Part shown: piece by piece, positions 1 to 7,241 of the stretch
Position numbering within the stretch: position 1 is the stretch's first letter
Layout of the letters: each line of letters opens with the position of its first letter
Assembly: GCA_016204975.1 (NCBI GenBank)
Contig: JACQJP010000029.1
Location: forward strand, 1-33,802
Origin: Elusimicrobiota bacterium
Lineage (GTDB): Bacteria; Elusimicrobiota; Elusimicrobia; JACQJP01
Reading direction: 5' to 3'
Length of the DNA: 33,802 nt
Program-made: the position numbers and the translations under genes
Notes under the pieces: model-generated
Seen by the model: the letters and a program-made list of their open reading frames with translations, nothing else
Databases searched by the model: none
Told to the model about the DNA's origin: nothing

Positions 1-1
1 C

Positions 2-268
2 ACCGAGCCCGGGCCGACGATCGGGATTGCGCTGGAGGATTTCCCCAAGGACAATCCGCAATCGAAAAGCGACGATAGAAAAACCGGCACGGTCTTGACC
101 TTCATTGACATCGGGGAACGCAACCTGGCGGAGGTGGTGAAGGAGCAGAAAAAGACGATTGAAGAGCTCAAATCCACCTTGCAGGACGTAATGATGCGGG
201 TGGGGCAGTTGGAGGCCAAGACGGCGGGGGTGGGCGAGGCCCTCTGGCTCGGCAAAGCGGAAAAATAA
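2..268 (+). CDS. C-terminal end of an unidentified protein with a coiled-coil tail (partial)
   Basis: The frame is open from the left edge to a TAA at 266-268, giving 88 residues of a gene that starts outside the window, so it is absent from the ORF track. The segment begins TEPGPTIGIALEDF, then a short charged stretch, then TVLTFIDIGERN. It ends in a heptad-like helix (VVKEQKKTIEELKSTLQDVM...VGQLEAK). A 'GPTIGIALE'-type stretch followed by a C-terminal coiled coil is reminiscent of tail-fibre-like or intramolecular-chaperone (S74/G2-type) C-termini in large surface proteins. That resemblance comes from memory and is weak. No catalytic residues can be judged from this fragment, and function is not assigned. 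Confidence 0.6.
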   Translation, partial: TEPGPTIGIALEDFPKDNPQSKSDDRKTGTVLTFIDIGERNLAEVVKEQKKTIEELKSTLQDVMMRVGQLEAKTAGVGEALWLGKAEK

Positions 269-302
269 ACCCCGTTGCAACAACGACAGTAAAATAACCG
301 CC

Positions 303-318
303 GCTTGATTTGTCAAGC
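303..318. promoter_or_regulatory. small inverted repeat upstream of the outer-membrane barrel gene
   Basis: GCTTGA-TTTG-TCAAGC is a perfect 6-bp inverted repeat with a 4-nt loop in the 91-bp gap before the gene at 360. It could be an operator or a small RNA hairpin. No clear sigma70 promoter pair accompanies it. A single short palindrome is weak evidence. Confidence 0.2.
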
Positions 319-359
319 CGAATGGATTACCATGTCCTGCAAAGCTGACTTTCCCGCCC

Positions 360-1652
360 ATGGCCTTTCGACGCAGGCTCTTCCTGGTCCTTGCGCTGTT
401 GCTCCTTCTCACACCTGGCCACAGCCGTGCCATGGAAGCGAAGAAGGCCGCCGGCATCGCGGTAGAGGCGGTCTCCTGGCCGATAAAATTTCTGCGCAAT
501 GTGCTGACCTTCACCACGACCGATTTAGGAGACAAGGTCATCCTCTACCTGCCCTCGGTGGACACCGATCCCAACCGCGGGGTGACCGCCGGGGCGATGC
601 CCGTTCTTCTCTTAAAAGACCGGGAGACCAGGGGCATTCGGCAGATCCATGCCCCCTCCCTGACCTTCAACGAATTCTTCCGCTGGACCCCCACCTGGAG
701 AATCTACCACTACCCGGACGCCTACAGCCAGTGGTTTCTGAGGGGCTCCTACTCCCAGAAAACCAACCAGGACTTGACCGTGGAGTACATCAATTCCCAT
801 TTCCTAGACCACAACTGTTTTTTAGACACCCGCTTTCAATACTTCCGGGACGGCTCCCGGCGCTTCTTCGGCACAGGGCCCGACTCCAGGGAACCGGATC
901 AGAGCAACTACACCCTGGACACATTGCGCTACCACGCGACCCTGGGACTCCCCATCCGCTCCCCCTTGCGAGTTGACCTCACCTACCGCATCCAGGCCGA
1001 CCAGATCGGAAACGGCCCTGTGGACACCATCGCCGACTTGAGCGACCGATTCCCCGGACGGACTTTTTCCGAACGAAAAAACATTCTGCGCTACCGCGCC
1101 GCCCTGACCTACGACTCTCGGGACAACCTCCCCGCGCCCCAGCGCGGATTCCTCTGGAGCACCTTCGCGGAGTCCTCCTCCCAATCCCTGGGAAGCGACG
1201 CCAACTACCAAACCTTCGGCTCGGAACTGCGGTTTCTAAAGCCCCATAACCCCTCCAAGACCTGGATCAGCGTGGGCCGGGTGCTCCTGGAGCAACAAGT
1301 GGGAAGAGACATCCCCTTCTATCTGCAATCCCAGTTGGGAGGCAAGGAGTCCCTGCGGGGGTTCGGCGACGGACGCTTCGTGGACAAAGGAAAGTTGGCA
1401 GTGGGCTTCGAGGAGCGCATCCGCATGACCCAGCTGACCATGATGGACGTCCTGACCCAACTGGAGATAGACCCCTTCTTCGAATTTGGAACCGTCTTCG
1501 GCCAGCCGAAGGTCCTGCAATTTAGAAATCTTGAGGCGGTGGGCGGCGTCGCCATCCGGGCCGTGGTCCGGCCTCAGGTGGTGGGCTCCCTAGATATAGG
1601 AATCGGGCGGGAAGGGGCCGCCGTCTTCGTGGACATCAACTATTCTTTTTAG
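360..1652 (+). CDS. BamA/TamA-like outer membrane beta-barrel protein (surface antigen family)
   Basis: 430 residues. The N-terminus is a typical signal peptide (basic MAFRRR, a leucine-rich core LFLVLALLLLL, then a likely cleavage after GHSRA), so the mature protein should be exported to the outer membrane. The rest has alternating beta-strand character. It includes SQLGGKESLRGFGDGRF at about residues 325-341, matching the conserved (V/L)RG(F/Y) region of the Omp85/BamA C-terminal barrel. It ends in phenylalanine (INYSF), the usual outer-membrane insertion signal. At this length it has the barrel but little or no room for POTRA domains, so it is not a canonical BamA. It looks more like the short, barrel-only 'surface antigen D15-like' proteins. 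The substrate is unknown. ATG 360 is chosen because it gives the signal peptide directly; the longer overlapping ORF at 305 is in another frame. Confidence 0.8.
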   Translation: MAFRRRLFLVLALLLLLTPGHSRAMEAKKAAGIAVEAVSWPIKFLRNVLTFTTTDLGDKVILYLPSVDTDPNRGVTAGAMPVLLLKDRETRGIRQIHAPSLTFNEFFRWTPTWRIYHYPDAYSQWFLRGSYSQKTNQDLTVEYINSHFLDHNCFLDTRFQYFRDGSRRFFGTGPDSREPDQSNYTLDTLRYHATLGLPIRSPLRVDLTYRIQADQIGNGPVDTIADLSDRFPGRTFSERKNILRYRAALTYDSRDNLPAPQRGFLWSTFAESSSQSLGSDANYQTFGSELRFLKPHNPSKTWISVGRVLLEQQVGRDIPFYLQSQLGGKESLRGFGDGRFVDKGKLAVGFEERIRMTQLTMMDVLTQLEIDPFFEFGTVFGQPKVLQFRNLEAVGGVAIRAVVRPQVVGSLDIGIGREGAAVFVDINYSF

Positions 1653-2019
1653 CTGGTACGCCGGCCCCAAATTGCCAATAACCTCTGGAAAACGGGGTTA
1701 TAAGCCGAATCTACAAATCTAACAAAAAGCTGGAAATTAAGCGGTTTTTGATCTGATATCCACAGTTTTATCCCCACTGTCCCCACGCCTAGGACAAGAA
1801 ATACGCAAATAATCCAACATTAAGAAAGAACTTGGCAACTCTATATAAATTATAAAACATACAGTAAAATGTAGTTTTTATAATTTTGTAAAAAGTAGGA
1901 CTTTGGTCCTATGGGGCATAGGTCGAAAGTCCTATGAATGCCCTAGGTCCTCCGCTGCATCCGCCAGGGGCCAAAAGGCCCTTTTCGCCGTAGGACCTAC
2001 CCGCTATACACTAAAAGTC
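1653..2019. other. 367-bp intergenic region: AT-rich island with DnaA-box-like words and a hairpin cluster
   Basis: This is the only stretch over 300 bp without a gene. It holds a weak stem ATAACC/GGTTAT (1678-1701). Two near-matches to the DnaA box follow (ATATCCACA 1756-1764 and TTATCCCCA 1768-1776, each one mismatch from TTATCCACA). Then comes a strikingly AT-rich tract at about 1790-1895, unlike the GC-rich surroundings. At 1896-1999 there is an array of TAGG/CCTA hairpins, listed separately. I see no tRNA and no credible short gene. The likely role is a promoter and leader region for the gene at 2020. An origin is conceivable but unsupported by neighbouring genes. Confidence 0.6.
1896..1999 (+). 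promoter_or_regulatory. array of TAGG(A/T)C / GTCCTA hairpins in the leader of the gene at 2020
   Basis: Six related words lie within about 105 bp: TAGGAC (1896), GTCCTATG (1906), CATAGGTC (1917), GTCCTATG (1929), CCTAGGTCCT (1942) and TAGGACCTA (1991). They form overlapping, mutually exclusive stems. One is TAGGAC-TTTG-GTCCTA (1896-1911, perfect). Another is CCTATG-GGG-CATAGG (1908-1922, perfect, sharing CCTA with the first). A third is TAGGTC-GAAA-GTCCTA (1919-1934, one T-T mismatch, GNRA-type loop). Competing hairpins just before a start codon suggest an RNA regulator or a multi-site protein operator. I do not recognise a named riboswitch class. Confidence 0.4.
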
Positions 2020-3234
2020 ATGAAGCTTACGCCCCGAAAAATAGTCGGCGTTTCCCTGGTGACGCTCTTGGCGCTGGAGCCTCTGGCTCAAAGCATCGCC
2101 GCAGGCGCCCAGATGCGCCCCGCTCCCAGTCCGTCCTTCCTAGCTTTGAGGCTCTCTCTCCACAAAATCTCCCGGGATCTCTTGCCGCCCGCAGTAGAAA
2201 CCCAGCCCATTCGATTCAACGACCCGGCACCCTTCGCAGAGCTCGCCGGCGTGTTTGAATCCTCCATTCGCTCCCGTCTCCAATCCCTAGTCGCAGACCG
2301 CCTCATCCAATCGCAAGAGGCGGTGGAACTCGAGGGGAGCATCTCGCAACTGCTCTCACAAATTCCGAAAGAACAACACGCCCGGGCCAGGGCGCTTATC
2401 CTGCAGCCGTTGGAATCCAGGGCTTTTTCCCAGGGCCTGACGGGACAAATAGCGGATGCGTTTCAAAACCCAACTCTCCACCGCCTCAAGCTCCCATTCC
2501 CCATTCAGGAAGATCCGGAACCTGTCACGGGAAAGGGACCTCCCTCTCCTCAGGTCCAGAGGGAGCGCCCACCGGCACCCTCCGCAGAGCTCGTCACGCC
2601 CCACTGGGGCTCCCTACGCCCCCGGCCTCCGGCCGGGGGTCGGGCACCGGCTAAGGAAAGCCGGAAGGCGCTGAGAAATACAATTCTTGCGACCACAGTC
2701 TCCATGGGAAGCTTGGCGTTTTCCTACTGGATGGATTCTTTGGCGGAACCAATCTACGGAGAAGGCTATGCCATCGCCTACGAGGCCGCCTCCCTATGGA
2801 TGCTTTCTATATTTTTTCCGGCGATGGTCTATTGGGGATTCAAGCATTGGCAAACCAAAGATAAAGAAAACTTACGAAGATTTTTAAGGTCTCCTCCCTG
2901 GGTGAAAAAACTGCTCCAGACAACGCTGCAAATTTCGCGCCCCGTCCACCTCGGCATCGCCCTGGCGGCCTTGGGGCTCGTAGCCACAAACCTGGCCGTC
3001 GAGATCCTGATCCAAGACCTCTCCGCGCCCACCGTAGGGGCCGCCCTAATCGCCCCCGGCCTCTTCGGAGAAAGTCTCCATTACAACTACAGGAAACTCA
3101 TCGGCACCGGAGGGGCCCTTCCGGCCCACCGATCCCTCTGGAAGGCCCTCTTCGGCCGCGCCTCTCCCCAAGCCCGGGGCGGCATCTATGGCCAGGAGAT
3201 AAAACGTTTGGGCAAAAGACCACAGCCCCCGTGA
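2020..3234 (+). CDS. unknown exported/membrane protein with a C-terminal cluster of membrane segments
   Basis: 404 residues from ATG 2020. The ORF track starts at 1903, but that would translate the hairpin leader. The ATG at 2020 gives a clean signal-like N-terminus (MKLTPRKIVGVSLVTLLALEP...SIAA). Residues of about 40-180 are predicted soluble and helical. A proline-rich linker (about 180-215) follows and contains a family-2 repeat. The C-terminal half has about three hydrophobic segments, near ILATTVSMGSLAFSYW, AASLWMLSIFFPAMVYW and LGIALAALGLVATNLAVEIL. I recognise no catalytic motif or family. It stands alone between two divergent units, with its stop 26 bp from the convergent fixX end. 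The unusual leader implies dedicated regulation. Confidence 0.65.
   Translation: MKLTPRKIVGVSLVTLLALEPLAQSIAAGAQMRPAPSPSFLALRLSLHKISRDLLPPAVETQPIRFNDPAPFAELAGVFESSIRSRLQSLVADRLIQSQEAVELEGSISQLLSQIPKEQHARARALILQPLESRAFSQGLTGQIADAFQNPTLHRLKLPFPIQEDPEPVTGKGPPSPQVQRERPPAPSAELVTPHWGSLRPRPPAGGRAPAKESRKALRNTILATTVSMGSLAFSYWMDSLAEPIYGEGYAIAYEAASLWMLSIFFPAMVYWGFKHWQTKDKENLRRFLRSPPWVKKLLQTTLQISRPVHLGIALAALGLVATNLAVEILIQDLSAPTVGAALIAPGLFGESLHYNYRKLIGTGGALPAHRSLWKALFGRASPQARGGIYGQEIKRLGKRPQPP
2570..2651 (+). repeat. family-2 in-frame repeat (copy A), period 75 bp between direct repeats
   Basis: It contains the 12-mer CTCCGCAGAGCT (2580-2591) and then a perfect 9-bp hairpin CCCCCGGCC-TCC-GGCCGGGGG (2619-2639). 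The word CACCGGC occurs at both ends (2570-2576 and 2645-2651), spaced 75 bp apart, which is 25 codons. It lies in the proline-rich linker of the unknown membrane protein and is read as SAEL...RPPAGG. Confidence 0.5.
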
Positions 3235-3260
3235 GGAGCTATGCGGCAACTGTGGAAGGG

Positions 3261-3548
3261 CTAACCGTACTTATATTGGACGCCGGCGCCGCCGCCGGGC
3301 CACTCGCAGTCAATGTTGTAGAAAGGGCAGATCATGCGGCAGCCGCCGCACTCGATGCAGTTCTCATAGGAAACTGCGATCGCTTTCCGGGTTTCGTTCC
3401 ACTCATAGACATTGGCCGGACAGATGGCGGTGCAGGGCTTCTCAGGACATCGTTCGAGGCAGACCGAGGGATCTACGATGCTGATGTGAGACTGGGGGGG
3501 TTTTTTATAGGTTAAAAGCCCCAGCTTTTCTTCAATAGGTGTCGCCAT
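3261..3548 (-). CDS. fixX: FixX-type ferredoxin-like protein
   Basis: 95 residues starting at ATG 3548 (MATPIEEKLGLLTYKK). The longer ORF to 3695 is only an upstream extension overlapping fixC. The first cysteine group (CLERCPEKPC...C) is the degenerate ferredoxin half. The second, CIECGGCRMIC, is a full C-x2-C-x2-C-x3-C set for one [4Fe-4S] cluster. In the known Fix system, FixX partners FixC in passing electrons from electron-transfer flavoprotein FixAB to quinone, as ETF:quinone oxidoreductase does. Here it lies 7 bp downstream of fixC and is the last gene of the respiratory operon. No FixA or FixB is present in the window, so the ETF donor must be encoded elsewhere. Confidence 0.9.
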   Translation of the reverse strand: MATPIEEKLGLLTYKKPPQSHISIVDPSVCLERCPEKPCTAICPANVYEWNETRKAIAVSYENCIECGGCRMICPFYNIDCEWPGGGAGVQYKYG

Positions 3549-3555
3549 AGAGAGG

Positions 3556-4851
3556 CTAGAGCGCTGCTTTTCGAACCGCCCAGAGATCCCTGGCCAACCT
3601 AAAAAAGCCTCTTCGGCGAACCAAGCGCAAGGCTTCTTTAAAATGCTCCCTCTTGGGCTGTCCATCCACGGAAAAACGAAGATGGGCCAGGTCACAGGCC
3701 AGGCGAGGATAGAACTCCAGGAAACCCGGACTTTTTTCCACGGAGCTTTCCAAATTCCTCATCTCATATAAATCTTTCCAGACATAGCAAGCCTGCAGCT
3801 TCCTCTTATAAGAGGAGAGAGCCGAAGCGGAAAAATCTCCCTTCTTTTTAGCCTCAATGACCGTCTCCGCCGCCAGTTTGCCTGAGGTCATCGCCAGGTT
3901 GGAACCCTCCCGAAAAGCCGGATTGACCAATTGGGCGGCATCCCCCGCCACCAAAAAACCGTCCGTGTAAAGCGGAGGGATGGATCGGAACCCTCCCTCC
4001 GGAATCAAATGCCCGGAATACTCCAGGGTTTTGCTTCCTGAAACCAAACGGCGGACAAAGGGATGCTGCTTGACGGATTCCAGAAGTTCGTAGGGTTTGA
4101 CGCGCCGCTTCTGCAACTCCGAAAGCTTGCAGCCCACCCCCAAAGAGAGGGTCTCCTGATTTGTGTAGAGAAAGGCATAGCCCATCATCCCTTGGGTCAC
4201 CGCTCCGAAAATCTCAATCGTGGCTCCTTCCCCCTTCTCCAAATTGAACCGATCCTCTATCTTTGCGGCGTCCAAGGCGAGGATCTCCTTGACCCCCATA
4301 GCCACCTCCTGGGCCCGAAGCTCGCTTCTCAACCCCGCCTTCTGAGCCAGGATGGAGTTGACCCCGTCGCAGGCGATCACGCAAGAGGCCGACAACTCGT
4401 CTCCCTCGCTGGTTACAATTCCCAGAATGCGTCCATTTTTTCGGATCAGGTCCCGCACCATCACCCCGCAGTAGAGCTCCGCGCCCGCTTCCTGAGCCTT
4501 CTTGGCGTACCACTGGTCAAACCGAACTCGGATGATGGTGTAGCAGTTGGGGGGGGGCTTTGTGAACCTCTGGGACTTATACCCCACCTGAACCCAGGAG
4601 TCCTCCGTGGCGATGCAGACCCTCTGCTCTGCAATGGGGCGTTCCAGAGCCGCCTCAGGATCTTTCCAGAAGTCAGGCAACACCTCCGCCAGCATCCGGG
4701 TGTAGAGCACCGCCCCCTGGACGTTCTTGGCCCCAGGGTACTCTCCGCGTTCCAAGACCACACAGGAAAGCCCCGCCTGAGCCAGGCTGGTGGCGGCGCT
4801 GATCCCGGCGGGCCCCGCGCCCACCACGATGCAATCGAATTTTTCGGACAT
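3556..4851 (-). CDS. fixC: FixC-type flavoprotein, electron transfer flavoprotein:quinone oxidoreductase family
   Basis: 431 residues from ATG 4851. The ORF track's first codon at 4854 is TTG, and the ATG overlaps the upstream stop as TGATG. The N-terminal FAD-binding Rossmann motif is clear (VVGAGPAGISAATSLAQAG), followed by ERGEYPGAKN. The second FAD motif, DGFLVAGDAAQLVNPAFREG, sits at about residues 300-320, as in FixC and ETF-QO. The protein should oxidise reduced ETF and, with the FixX cluster, reduce membrane quinone. The context fits: it is co-transcribed with a Rieske/cytochrome b quinol oxidase module that would re-oxidise the quinol. Membership of the GG-reductase/FixC superfamily is certain. 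The exact electron donor is inferred. Confidence 0.9.
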   Translation of the reverse strand: MSEKFDCIVVGAGPAGISAATSLAQAGLSCVVLERGEYPGAKNVQGAVLYTRMLAEVLPDFWKDPEAALERPIAEQRVCIATEDSWVQVGYKSQRFTKPPPNCYTIIRVRFDQWYAKKAQEAGAELYCGVMVRDLIRKNGRILGIVTSEGDELSASCVIACDGVNSILAQKAGLRSELRAQEVAMGVKEILALDAAKIEDRFNLEKGEGATIEIFGAVTQGMMGYAFLYTNQETLSLGVGCKLSELQKRRVKPYELLESVKQHPFVRRLVSGSKTLEYSGHLIPEGGFRSIPPLYTDGFLVAGDAAQLVNPAFREGSNLAMTSGKLAAETVIEAKKKGDFSASALSSYKRKLQACYVWKDLYEMRNLESSVEKSPGFLEFYPRLACDLAHLRFSVDGQPKREHFKEALRLVRRRGFFRLARDLWAVRKAAL

Positions 4852-5225
4852 CAACGGTTCGAAACGGAATGGAAGGCCGTCCGAACGTTTTCCAGAAGCT
4901 CCTCTGCGCGGAAGGGCTTGGTCATAAACGCGGACACCTGCGGAAACTTCCGAAACAAGGTCCGGGAGGGTTCCAGGGCGGTCAAAACAATGATCGGAAT
5001 TTTTTTGGTATTTTCATCCTGGGACATCTTCAGTTGCAGGGAGTAACCGTCAATTCCGGGAAGCATGACATCCAAAATAATCAGATCGGGCTTCTCCTGT
5101 TGAATGGTTTCCCAGGCCAACCTCCCGCTGGAGCAGGTCGCGCACCGGTAGCTCTCCCTCTCCAAAGATATCCGGACTAAGTCCAGAATCTCCGGCTCAT
5201 CGTCAATCACCAAAATTGTTTTCAT
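4851..5225 (-). CDS. single-domain response regulator (CheY-like receiver)
   Basis: 124 residues, a lone receiver domain with no output domain. The acidic pair D8-D9 follows MKTILVI, the phospho-acceptor is D52 (LIILDVMLPG), the switch threonine is T82 (IVLTA) and the conserved lysine is K103 (MTKPF), so it should be competent for phosphorylation. It is embedded between the cytochrome genes and fixC, with its stop overlapping the fixC start by one base, so it is co-expressed with the electron-transfer chain. No histidine kinase is present in the window. It could modulate a protein partner or act as a phosphorelay intermediate. A link to respiration rests on genomic context only. Confidence 0.9.
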   Translation of the reverse strand: MKTILVIDDEPEILDLVRISLERESYRCATCSSGRLAWETIQQEKPDLIILDVMLPGIDGYSLQLKMSQDENTKKIPIIVLTALEPSRTLFRKFPQVSAFMTKPFRAEELLENVRTAFHSVSNR

Positions 5226-5246
5226 GGTTCGGCTCCACTCATCACT

Positions 5247-5912
5247 TTAGTCCTTTTTCGATTTCTTTTTTTCGGGCTTCTCCTGGTTCCCAGAAGGTTC
5301 TAAAACGTATTTTCCTTCCTTATAGAGCTCCTTAAAGCGCTTGGGGTGATCCTTCTGAAACCTGGCCAGCAACCCCTCGCGATGAGCCCGCCAGGTCTTC
5401 TTCTGCTTCACCTTGCGGTTCTGGGAATCATAAACCAGAAACTCCCATATCTTCTTTCCCTCCTGGCTTTTGATGTCACAGCCCGGCTTGGCCATCATGC
5501 GTCGTACGTATCGCTGCCAGATTCCCACTTCAACCCGCCAGACATTCTCATCCTTAAAAAACTCCGGCTCTTCCTTTTTCAACTTGGCAATGGCCGCCTC
5601 CTGCTCTGCGGGCTTGCCCGCCAGCTCCGCAAACTGGGAATTCAAAGGACGGGAGGAGGCGTGGCACCGAGAGCACTTGGCCAGCAAAAGCCCGTAGCCG
5701 CTCTCCGGGCCTTTCACCAGCTCCTGGGGATACCCGGAAACATCCAGGGCCTGGGGCCCCAGGTCGTTGGCATAGGGATCCTTCATCGCCAACTGCCGTT
5801 GGGCCAGATAGTCGGCGTCGTTCGGGGCCTTCTTATCTCCCGCCAAAAGGTATCCCACACCGGAAAAAAATCCAAAAACCAACAGCAATCCCATCCATTT
5901 CTTCATGGTCAT
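5247..5912 (-). CDS. monoheme c-type cytochrome, exported
   Basis: 221 residues. The N-terminal segment (MKKWMGLLLVFGFFSGVGYLLAG) is a signal peptide or anchor, so the heme domain is periplasmic. A single heme site, CSRCH, lies at about residues 80-84, and a later RRMMAKPG could supply the axial methionine. The C-terminal third is unusually lysine-rich (ending EKPEKKKSKKD). ATG 5912 is preferred over the ATG at 5906 because GGAGG sits about 6 nt upstream. It follows the pentaheme cytochrome by about 22 bp and probably carries electrons from the cytochrome b/Rieske complex onward. The downstream acceptor is unknown. Confidence 0.85.
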   Translation of the reverse strand: MTMKKWMGLLLVFGFFSGVGYLLAGDKKAPNDADYLAQRQLAMKDPYANDLGPQALDVSGYPQELVKGPESGYGLLLAKCSRCHASSRPLNSQFAELAGKPAEQEAAIAKLKKEEPEFFKDENVWRVEVGIWQRYVRRMMAKPGCDIKSQEGKKIWEFLVYDSQNRKVKQKKTWRAHREGLLARFQKDHPKRFKELYKEGKYVLEPSGNQEKPEKKKSKKD

Positions 5913-5934
5913 CGCTCACCTCCGGACCCACATT

Positions 5935-7227
5935 CTACCACCACTGCCCCTTCTCCGCAATACTCAAGAGGTAGGTGACCAGATCCTCCAGCTCCCGGCC
6001 TTGAATTTTATCTTTCCAAGGAGGCATATAGAGCGGGGGGATCGGCCCTTCCGGATTAAACTTGACCACGGCCGAGCTGGGCACGCCGTTGCGGATTTTC
6101 TCTTTGAGCTCCTCCCGCGTGTAGGTCCCCACGACTTTAGTCAGCGTGGGCTCAGCCCCCTGATCCATGCGGGTCTGGTCCGGTCCCAAGGCATTGAAGT
6201 TCCGGACTCCCCGGGCCCCCCCGATGCCGTGGCATCCCTGGCAGCCATACTTATGAAAGACATACCGCCCATGCTCTACGGGATTGGCAAAGCGGGGTTT
6301 GGGCTTGGGCGAGGCATAGACATAATACTCGTGGGGAACGGACTCGTGGCTTAAGGAGAGCAGATATGCGGTCAAGGCCTGTGCCTGGGACGGCTGGAGC
6401 TCCCGGTAGAAAGGAGGCATTCCGGAGGGGGGGATAGGCTCGCCAAATTTTCCCTGCGGGTCGTTGGGCACGATCTCCATGGGATCGCGGGTCAGGTGCA
6501 GCTCAATCCAGTTTTTTACAGACCACTCTTCCCGGGCAAGCCCGGTGTAAGAAAAATCAACGCGCCCCAGGGGTTTGTCCGCAACATCCCCCAAATCCAC
6601 CGAAACCGCGCCGCCCTCGCCGTTCACGGCGTGGCAACCGACGCAACCCAGCTTGTCAAACAGATCCTTCCCCAAAGCGGCGGCCTTCGCCCCAGGCAAC
6701 TCTTCGAAATTCACATGGCACCTAGCGCAAGAGGCCGCCAGATACGGAGGCTTCAGCAAGGGCCGTTCCCAATGGCGGACCGCCCCATGGGCCGCCGCCA
6801 CCTCGGTGGCCAGTCCCTGCCCCTGATGGCAGAGGGTACAGCCATACCGGGGAAAGGGATGGCTGGAGCTTAGCTTTCCCGGATGGGCCTGGTAAGGATT
6901 TTCCGTAAAGGAGTTGGTCAGGGAGGGATTGGCGAAAGGGTCCATCCCCACGTGGCAAGTGATGCAACGATCCACCCGGTCAAAATCCCGCAGGATGATC
7001 TGTCGGATCTGGAGCCCCATGGACCTCCATCTGCGAATCTCCTCCTGAATCCGCTCTCTTTTTCCCGGATCGGAACTCTGCGCGAGTTCCTGTTCCAGTC
7101 TCGCAATCTCCATCCGATAGTAACGGCTCTGATATTTTTTCCAGCCCCGCCGGGCGTCCTGCCGGATCGCCAGGAGAAAAAATGCCAAAAGGGAGAAATT
7201 GATCAGGTAGAAGAGTTTGCGAAGCAT
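5935..7227 (-). CDS. membrane-anchored pentaheme c-type cytochrome of the quinol oxidase complex
   Basis: 430 residues from ATG 7227; the ORF track's upstream start is TTG. One N-terminal transmembrane helix (LFYLINFSLLAFFLLAI) is followed by a charged helical stretch and then five CxxCH heme sites in order: CITCH, CTLCH, CARCH, CVGCH and CQGCH. The last two sit in cytochrome c-like domains with MPPFYREL and MPPWKDKI stretches that could supply axial methionines. It lies just after the cytochrome b gene, where a cytochrome c1 or f would be. It probably takes electrons from the Rieske protein, replacing c1 with a multiheme protein as seen in several anaerobic lineages. No ribosome-binding site is obvious. 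Confidence 0.88.
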   Translation of the reverse strand: MLRKLFYLINFSLLAFFLLAIRQDARRGWKKYQSRYYRMEIARLEQELAQSSDPGKRERIQEEIRRWRSMGLQIRQIILRDFDRVDRCITCHVGMDPFANPSLTNSFTENPYQAHPGKLSSSHPFPRYGCTLCHQGQGLATEVAAAHGAVRHWERPLLKPPYLAASCARCHVNFEELPGAKAAALGKDLFDKLGCVGCHAVNGEGGAVSVDLGDVADKPLGRVDFSYTGLAREEWSVKNWIELHLTRDPMEIVPNDPQGKFGEPIPPSGMPPFYRELQPSQAQALTAYLLSLSHESVPHEYYVYASPKPKPRFANPVEHGRYVFHKYGCQGCHGIGGARGVRNFNALGPDQTRMDQGAEPTLTKVVGTYTREELKEKIRNGVPSSAVVKFNPEGPIPPLYMPPWKDKIQGRELEDLVTYLLSIAEKGQWW

Positions 7228-7241
7228 TTGCAAAAGTCCAG

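Noticed and set aside
305-976. 223-aa plus-strand ORF overlapping the outer-membrane barrel gene
   Set aside because: It is out of frame with the 360-1652 gene, has a low-complexity proline/arginine composition and no signal. It is a shadow of GC-rich codon use.
1653-2019. Replication origin
   Set aside because: Only two imperfect DnaA-like words and no dnaA, dnaN, gidA or similar neighbours. Kept only as a low-interest observation.
4063-5046. 327-aa plus-strand ORF opposite fixC and the response regulator
   Set aside because: It is antisense to two clearly recognisable genes with intact motifs. No family is recognisable in the translation.
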